64,000 nucleotides of DNA, taken from positions 33,023,884-33,087,883 of the forward strand of contig NC_037093.1 in NCBI RefSeq assembly GCF_002994745.2, written 5' to 3'. The position numbers and the translations under genes were made by a program. Positions 57,601 to 64,000 of this stretch are shown one piece after another. The notes under the pieces were generated by a model. That model saw nothing but the letters and a program-made list of their open reading frames with translations, had not been told where the DNA came from and did not search any database. This DNA is from Rosa chinensis. Taxonomy: Eukaryota > Streptophyta > Magnoliopsida > Rosales > Rosaceae. The stretch's first letter is position 1, and each line of letters starts with the position of its first letter.

Positions 57601-58740
57601 ATTATTCCGCTGTCTGCCGGAAGCTCTTTCATGGAAATGCTTAGTGTTTTTGTCTCCAAGTTGTAACCAATCTGCTCTTGATCTTTGTCTCCATAAAACC
57701 TCCTCTTTATCCTGCAACTCCACAAACTGTGACTCTAAATCCTTAATGGAAGCCAAATGAGCCTCAGTATGAGTCATTGAATAAACCCCATCCAATCTGC
57801 GTTTCACAAGTCGCAGTTGGTGAGTAATATTACCAAAATCAATTCTACTCCAGTGAGTAAGAGCATCGGCACAATAAGATAGGCAATATTGTGTAGAGTG
57901 TCTCATAGCAATAGAATCAACCCAGTTGTCTTTGATGACTTGAGAACATTTTGGATCAGACAGCCAAACCTCCTCAAAATGGAACCTTCTCTTTCTTTTC
58001 ATTCTAGACACCACCAGTTGTAGCTCAGTTTGTAGTGTAAACAGCAAAGGTCGATGATCTGAGACTTTACTAACCAAATGTGTGCAAGAGATGTGAGGGA
58101 ACATAGCCAATAAAACACTATTTGCAACTCCGCGATCAAGCCTTTCCTCCACCAAGTCATTACCCTCTCTCCCATTAGTCCATGTAAATGGATACCCCTC
58201 ATAAGGCACAGTACTGAGATCACATTCTTCCAACACCACCCTAAACCGTAGCATTTGACCCAAAGGTCGTTGCCTTAATCCCGTCTTTTCCTCCACTGCA
58301 ACAATTTCATTAAAATCTCCAAACACAAACCATTCATTCAAAACTGTAGAGTAGATTCGTCGAAGAAGCTCCCAAGAATGAATGCAAGAATTCGTCGAAG
58401 GATTACCATAGAAGCCAGTAATACGAACTCTATTTTCTGAGTTTACAGCAACTCCATCAATATGACCCACAGAAGAAGAAAGAAATTTAAACTCACAATC
58501 AGAATTCCACAACAGCATCAGACCTCCACCACCAGTGTCACTTCTACCTACTACTGTACAAGACAAATTGAAAACATCACTTAAATCAACCATTTGTTCT
58601 TCTTCCATCTGAGTCTCCATGAGGAACAAGAAGACTGGTTTATGAGCCCTTAGAAAGGTTCCAAGGGCCCGTGGTGCCCGGGATCGTGCTAGACCCCGGA
58701 CATTCCAACTGAAAATCTTCATCACAGAGTAGGTGGGCAA
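54612..58740 (-). pseudogene. LINE ORF2: AP endonuclease - reverse transcriptase - RNase H, broken
   Basis: The 58740-57382 frame holds the endonuclease: SWNVRGLARSRAPRAL, a MET-Q metal site, GDFNEIV and the closing SDHRPLLF, all intact. RT follows in successive frames (57381-57037, 57040-56801, 56895-56503, 56506-56153), including PSVDGMSVLFYQ, LIPKV, VEWGFLEAMM and the catalytic YADD at about 56640. A zinc-ribbon-like RT-associated piece (55757-55440) precedes RNase H (55355-54612), which retains NVDGA, ATELYAA and LEMDA carboxylates but has a TAA between them. Catalytic residues mostly survive; the reading frame does not. Confidence 0.85.
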
Positions 58741-58783
58741 GAATGCCCAACTTGAGAATCTGGATTCTCCTTTGAAGAAATAC

Positions 58784-59917
58784 TCAACTGCTTCCCACGC
58801 CTTCTAGTACAAGCAAATTGGACCACACCTTCCTCTGCATTAGGGACTGCCGACTTTGATTTGCAACTATCTCCAAACCTCCGCTTTGCCGCCAGTTCAG
58901 AAATTTTAGGAGGAGATTTTCATGGAGTAACTCGCGGAGGGTCAGTTGGAGAATGTAATGGGATAGTAACCAACCCAGCGATAGCAGCAGATCCGGTAAC
59001 CAAAAGCAGAATTGAAGGAATAGTTGACATTTTGCCAGAGGAAAATCGTGGATCGGATTCCCCAACCACCTCTGGAAGAGGTTGATACGAGTCTTCCCCT
59101 AACATGTTGGAATCAAACATAGGCATGGTCCTATCGAAATGCAGATCAACATAACTTGGCTTGGGCTTGTATGTTTTTGTAAGTAAACCGGGCCCGCACA
59201 ACTGTCCTTGACCAAATTCAAAAAACGGTCTATAGCAGCTATGGTCTCCGTGGCTACCGCCGTAACCTTTGCCGGTGCCTTCTCCTGAAAGTGAGTGTCA
59301 CCAACATCAGACTTTGATGGAGATGGAAATTGGTTAACAGAATCACTTGCTGGTATACTTCTTGGAAACTGACGAGACACAGTCTGACTGTGATTTGCCT
59401 TCAAAACTTCCTGGAACATAAAATCTTCTTTATTTGGAGGATGGTATCTGCGCCATGGACAATTAGCCGTCCAGTGAGTAAGCAATCCGCAAAAACCACA
59501 GAAGCCTGGAACCCGCTCATAAGAGAATTCTAGTTATGTATCCCCTGTGTCATCCAATTCAATCACAGTCTTCCGGCAAAGAGGTCTAGATACATCCCAT
59601 CTTACTCGTATCTTCATAGTCCCTCTAATACAACCAAAATCTCTGTCCCGATCAACATCAAGGAAGACTCCCAGGGTATCTCCAATCATCTTTGCCGTCG
59701 GATCAGTCATTTTAAGCCATGGTAGCTTATGTACATGAACCCAGAGCGAAACATGAGATAGTTTGACATTGCTAATTGAAGTGGAAGAAACAACCCGCTC
59801 CATCAATAACACATTACCAGCATAAGACCACGGTTCTTTTTGAAGAAGAGAGTTCAAATCTTCAAGAAAGTGAAAACGAAATAGGAAGAGATTGTCATCA
59901 AGTGATTTCACTACCAA
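58784..59917 (-). pseudogene. LINE ORF1 (DUF4283 / CCHC), broken
   Basis: The first frame (59917-59534) encodes the DUF4283-like part (WSYAGNVLLMERV, VSLWVHVHKLPW, GDTLGVFLDVD, IRVRWDVSRPL) and ends at TAA 59536-59534. In the same frame just beyond, VPGFCGFCGLLTHWTANCPWR gives the zinc knuckle C-x2-C-x4-H-x4-C, then a Ser/Pro-rich tail. The N-terminal start of the domain is missing, showing 5' truncation. ORF1 proteins bind LINE RNA. Confidence 0.8.
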
Positions 59918-60014
59918 ACCCTTTATAAAAATGGATAACTTATAAAATCAGTTTTATGATTTTTGAGTTAATCTTTTTTTTTTTAGTGGTTATTTAATGT
60001 GTATATATATATAT

Positions 60015-61110
60015 ATATACATAGAGAGTCATTCCACTAAAAGATCTTTGTTTTTTGTCATTTCGATTATATATTGGCATTTTGACTGTTCAGTTCTTAA
60101 GACTCCATGAATAGATCACTTCTGCAAATTTTCATCCAAATTGATGACCGTTAAGATATTGAACTAGGCTAAATCAATTGAAGAACCAAATTTGTCAAAC
60201 TTAAACCGCTCATGCTTTAATTGTAAATCACAGTTACGAATGCTTTAACGATCATCAATGTGGCTAAAAATTTTCAAAAGTGATCTACTCAGAGCATCTT
60301 TAGCAATGCTAACCATTTTTTGAGTCAAATTTTAGCCAAAATAGCTAAAAAGTCATTTTAGCTAGCCACTTTAGAAATACATCTATATCAATGCTCTCTA
60401 TTTTAGCTAATTTTGAATTTATATTACTTTTTAAATAAAGATTAAATAGTTTAAATGTATTTATAATTTTTATAAAATAACTCAAAATGAATGTTTTAGA
60501 TTATAAAGAGTCTCATCTCGCTTTCTATATTTAGGAGCGAGATAGCTACATAACTTTGAGAGCCACTTAGAGCATCTTTAACAGACTCTCTATTTTTGCT
60601 CCTTAGCTATTTTAGAGAGCATGTTTAGCTTTTTATCTATTTTAACAGCTGCACCAGACTCCTAAGTGACTCTTTATTATAACTTTTAGCTATCTCGCTC
60701 CTAAATATAGAGAGTGAGATGAGGCTCTCTATAATTTAAAACATTCATTTTGAGTTACTTTATGTAATTTATAAATACATTTAAACTATTTAATATTCCT
60801 TTAACAAATAATATAAATTCAAAATTAGCTAAACTAGATAGCACTGATACAGACATATTTCTAAAGTGGCTAGCCAAAATGACTTTTTAGTTACTTTAGC
60901 TAAAATTTGACTAAAAAATGGCTAGCATTGCTAAAGATGCTTTTAGGAGTCTGGTGCAGCTGCTAAAATAGATAAAAAGCTAAACATGCTCTCTAAAATA
61001 GCTAAAGAGCTAAAATAGAGTCTGCTAAAGATGCTCTCATATAAACCTAAAAACTGAACGGTCGAGATGCCGATTTATAATCAAAAAGTTGGTCTAATAA
61101 GCGATCTCTT
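60015..61110. mobile_element. MITE related to the P450-intron element, split by a nested palindrome
   Basis: The outer element (60015-60291 and 61037-61110) shares CTGTTCAGTT, GATCA-TTCTGCAAATTTTCA-CCAAATTGATGA and CTAAAAACTGAACGGTCGAGAT blocks with 21322-21723, more diverged. It also sits in TA repeats. At 60292-61036 it is interrupted. Confidence 0.65.
60292..61036. mobile_element. Nested palindromic MITE pair (GAGCATCTTTAGC family)
   Basis: Two ~370-bp copies in inverted orientation. Each half has one terminus AGAGCATCTTTAGCAATGC and an inner AGAGCATCTTTAACAGACTC / GTCTGGTGCAGCTG segment, centred near 60660. Shared words include CTAGCCACTTTAGAAATA and CTCGCTCCTAAATATA in both orientations. 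It has no coding capacity; the whole could fold as a large hairpin. Confidence 0.65.
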
Positions 61111-61141
61111 AAAATGGCAAAAAAAAAATTAGATTCCTCAC

Positions 61142-61145
61142 TACT

Positions 61146-61211
<66 letters not shown>

Positions 61212-61221
61212 CACACACACA
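61142..61221. repeat. (TA)n then (CA)n compound microsatellite
   Basis: About 60 bp of TA repeats, then about 9 CA units. Confidence 0.95.
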
Positions 61222-61814
61222 TTGATGGCTATCAATGAGGAGCACAAATCCCCACTAAAAGGCTTTCAAGGAAGCCTTTTGAACCTACAAAAGACTGCCC
61301 CTTTCCATATCGAAAGACAAGTTCCTACAATCCCAAGGGTTCTCTTATAAAAGGTCTTCTCTCTCATAATTAATTGTAAACATTTACCCACCACCTACAA
61401 ATACTCTGTAAACATTAGTACAAGGATACTAACTTAGACATCAGACTACTAAAGACCAGCACACATACTCGGTCTACCTCTTGACGTCTTGTGTATTATA
61501 TTTGACAAGTACCGATTGAGTCCGTACACTAATCATCTAGGGGGTGTATTGTATATGGAATTAGTGAAACTTTTTAAGAAATCTATGGAATTTAAAAGTC
61601 TGGGTGTATTCAATATAGACTTTCAGCAGTCCATGAAAGTCTTGGGGTATTCGATTAGGATTTTTAAAGACTTTATGAATTCCACCAAAATATAAGGGTA
61701 TTCAATTAGGACTTTTAAAAATGAATAAAAGTTCAGAGGTATTCAAAATTTCATTCATACTTATGGAATTAGAAAATCAAGGATAATCATGGACTTTGTA
61801 GTGTTAACTATACA
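61222..61814. other. Intergenic, with a repeated GGTATTCAATTAGGA-type word
   Basis: No gene. At 61602-61715 three variants of (G)GGTGTATTCAAT / GGTATTCGATTAGGA / GGTATTCAATTAGGA suggest fragments of a MITE family; borders are unclear. Confidence 0.35.
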
Positions 61815-64000
61815 CACTACACCAATTTTTCAATCAGACGACAATTTTTCACTGTCGTCTGAGTATAGAGTCTGCTGTTATCTATCTCAATGTCGTCTGA
61901 TACATGAATCAGACAATACCAGAAAACTGTCGTCTGATAAAGTTTACTACAACAGTGACTACTAGATTGTCTGTTGTCTGAATACCACGAAGAACAACAG
62001 CATTTGGTACCTTAACTCTTGTGCAAAGTAATTTCAGTTGACAGACCCTGGAAGAATGTTGACGTGTAACTAACATTTAGAGAACATTGTTTGGTAAAAA
62101 AACTGTTGTCTGAAGGAAGCTTGTAGATCAGCAAAGTAATTGAATACTCTTGACTGCCTTCGAACAAGACAACAGGAAAACTATTAAAGCCATTGTGTGT
62201 CATTGCTTCAGACAACAGTTTTTTCTTTCTTTTTTTCTTTATGTTCATTTGTTAGACAATGGTTTGCAATTGGTATTGAATTGTCTGAAAGACGTACATT
62301 CTGTACAATTGAACAACACATCCTTTATTCCAAAAACCATTTCATTCCATCAACAATATTCATCCCAACATTTACACAGGAATTAACCTTGCCCAAATGC
62401 CTATATCTATTTCATTTGCTTAACAAGCTTTCAAGTTTCATGAGCTTTACATGATAATAAAAAAGAATACAATTTGCTCGATCTCCCAAGATAGTTGTAA
62501 GCAAAATCACTGCAAGCTTGAAGCTCATTCCTTTGGTATTGTACCACTAAGATAGTTTGTAAGCAAAATCACTGCAAAGAAAGAAAGTGTAGATGCAATT
62601 AATAAACTATCAAGGTATTGAGAGCATCATGATCAAATATTAAAGCTCTTATAAAATGTAGATTGACACAAGTCAATCAAATAGTTTACATACACTCGGG
62701 ACTGATAAACTGGGGAAATCATATAAAAAAATAACGCAAAAGTTATGAAATCTATGGCATACCTAACTTAAGATTCAAAAACTTCAAGTTATGATACATA
62801 TGTATGCAGGCTTACCAAATTAATATCTCATAAGCTTGACAATTCCGATGCCATTCTAATTTCAAGCTTCGATGCTTTAGAACCGTTGGCCTAAAGTAGT
62901 GATGCTTTATAAATGATATGCTACGTACATGGAGCCACTGTGGCACATTTACCTTAAAAATCAAAAGAGACCCATCACTATATATTTTGATATGAGATCT
63001 GCAGCAAGAAAATAAATAACAATAAGAACTATAGAGTATAGACATCACCAATTACCTTACTTCTTTTCCATTCTAAGAGTCAAATCATCGTAGCTGCATT
63101 CTACCACCATCAAAAAATCAAGAATCAAGCACAATTATACTCTTATTTCATAACATATTATCTTGAAGAAAAAAAAAAGAGAGAGGCACAATTGAGAATT
63201 CATCCGTACTATCCTTTCCAAGCAATGATAGGTCCAAAGTAAGCACCAAGAAAAACATGCAGATTTGAAAAATGACTATATCCAACCCATATACATTGAC
63301 TGTAGTACTAAAGCAAGGTCAGTCGCCTTTCCCCACATCAATATAAAGGATTTTGAACAAAGCCCTTCAATTAAATTAAAACCAACAATCAGCAGCATGA
63401 GCAAGCAAATTCAACTCTCATGACAACAGCGTTCCGGGGAAATCATCAAATACGTTAAAGCAAACAGAACTAAATGCACTAAGAAAATTGCTCCTCATGA
63501 TATAGTATAAGATAAGGTCTACTGTTCCAGCTTTCAAGCATCTCAAAATAGCAATTGTAAAACATGGGACAAACCTTCTTCAGCATCAAAGCTGTCATGT
63601 TTAGTTGACAAGATAAAGTATCCCCCGGGCCTTAAAATCCTATTCATCTCTAGAAGATGCTTACTCCCTGCAAATGAAAGAATATCATGAAAATGTTACT
63701 TAAAGTAGGATTTGAAAATTCAATAAAGAAAAAAAAAAGAATTAAAGGCATGAAGGCATAAAGGTAATCAAACCATCTGAATGCCAAAAGAAATCCCAAG
63801 AAACAGAAACTCAAACAGCAAACCAGATATTCAACTCACAATCACAGAATTCAAAACAAAAACTTAAACTTTCATCCATCAAAACCCAATTCCTGCAACT
63901 CCAAAAACCACAAATTGCATTCACTTCAGCAACAGAGTCAAAATTTACAAACCTTACAAAACAAAATAGGAGACAGACTTCTTTCCACAGTTCTTACAAA
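61815..64000. mobile_element. CACTA element 2, left end; right end outside the window
   Basis: Starts CACTACACCAATTTTTC and is followed by CAGACGACA / TGTCGTCTGA direct and inverted repeats through about 62230, the subterminal array of an En/Spm-type element. No right terminus appears before 64000, so the extent is a minimum. A spliced host-type exon (63575-63667) lies within this span. Confidence 0.55.
63575..63667 (-). CDS. Exon of a PMT-type putative methyltransferase (Golgi, DUF248), partial
   Basis: A 93-bp minus-strand exon with CAG acceptor (63670-63668) and GT donor (63574-63573) encodes SKHLLEMNRILRPGGYFIL and STKHDSFDAEEG. L-LE-NR-LRPGGYF is the hallmark of plant putative SAM-dependent methyltransferases of the QUA2/PMT family, which act in the Golgi on pectin; the STKHD continuation resembles the PMT24-28 branch. 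No flanking exons were recognised to its left down to 61.8 kb. It could be a real gene extending out of the window or a fragment captured by CACTA 2. Confidence 0.65.

Larger units (their letters stand above)
54562..59940 (-). mobile_element. LINE (L1-type) retrotransposon, near full length, degraded
   Basis: The minus-strand element runs from about 59940 (5' truncated within ORF1) to a 22-bp poly(A) tail (poly T at 54562-54583). It has the plant L1 order: ORF1 with DUF4283 and a CCHC knuckle; ORF2 with AP endonuclease, reverse transcriptase, a Cys-rich RT-associated segment and a C-terminal RNase H. Many stops and frame changes. A target duplication was not found. Confidence 0.9.

Noticed and set aside
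1..64000. tRNA or rRNA genes
   Set aside because: Scanning for the conserved GGTTCGA-type T-loop and acceptor pairing gave nothing convincing by eye; a tRNAscan-SE run would settle it.

Overview
This is plant nuclear DNA, almost certainly from a eudicot. The sequence shows spliced genes with GT-AG introns, long AT-rich intergenic stretches, and plant-type transposons (CACTA, hAT, MULE-like, Tourist-like, LTR solo elements, LINE). It also holds an endogenous caulimovirid and a CYP72-clan P450 of the CYP749A type. That P450 type and the style of the repeats make Rosaceae my best guess, but this is inference. There is no bacterial-style operon, CRISPR array, rRNA or recognisable tRNA.

Layout. 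0-2.4 kb: the 3' half of a VAP27-like gene on the minus strand, with a 1.02-kb retro-insertion (18-bp target duplications) in an intron. 2.4-5.0 kb: a solo LTR. 5.8-13.4 kb: a MULE-like terminal-inverted-repeat element whose interior is a decayed, circularly permuted endogenous pararetrovirus. 13.8-18.4 kb: three non-autonomous DNA elements, one rich in minisatellite sequence. 20.0-22.8 kb: an apparently intact five-exon cytochrome P450, the best functional gene here. 24.2-24.9 kb: a DUF679/DMP pseudogene. 25.4-26.5 kb: hAT element 1. 26.6-32.2 kb: a CACTA element carrying PP2C and ABCC-transporter exon fragments. 32.5-37.0 kb: a segmental duplication around an RPA1 N-terminal pseudogene, one copy of which is split by hAT element 2. 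37.4-41.2 kb: a P450 exon-5 relic split by a 3.56-kb TG...CA insertion. 41.5-42.5 kb: a second pararetrovirus promoter/leader fragment. 42.5-48.6 kb: an LTR-like segment, then a FAB1/PIKfyve-like pseudogene broken by hAT element 3, which itself holds a second solo LTR. 49-54 kb: weak host-like exons and a Helitron-like terminus. 54.6-59.9 kb: a degraded LINE. 60-61.1 kb: nested MITEs. 61.8 kb to the end: the start of a second CACTA-type element, with one PMT-type methyltransferase exon near the window edge.

How it fits together. One working gene (the P450) sits in a gene-poor, transposon-built neighbourhood. Most other gene-like signals are relics: P450 exon 5 copied at least twice, plus DMP, RPA1 and FAB1 fragments with in-frame stops, and exons carried by CACTA elements. 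The most informative signals are intact target-site duplications (3 bp CACTA, 5 bp LTR, 8 bp hAT, 9 bp MULE-like, 18 bp non-LTR), which allow the order of insertion to be reconstructed.
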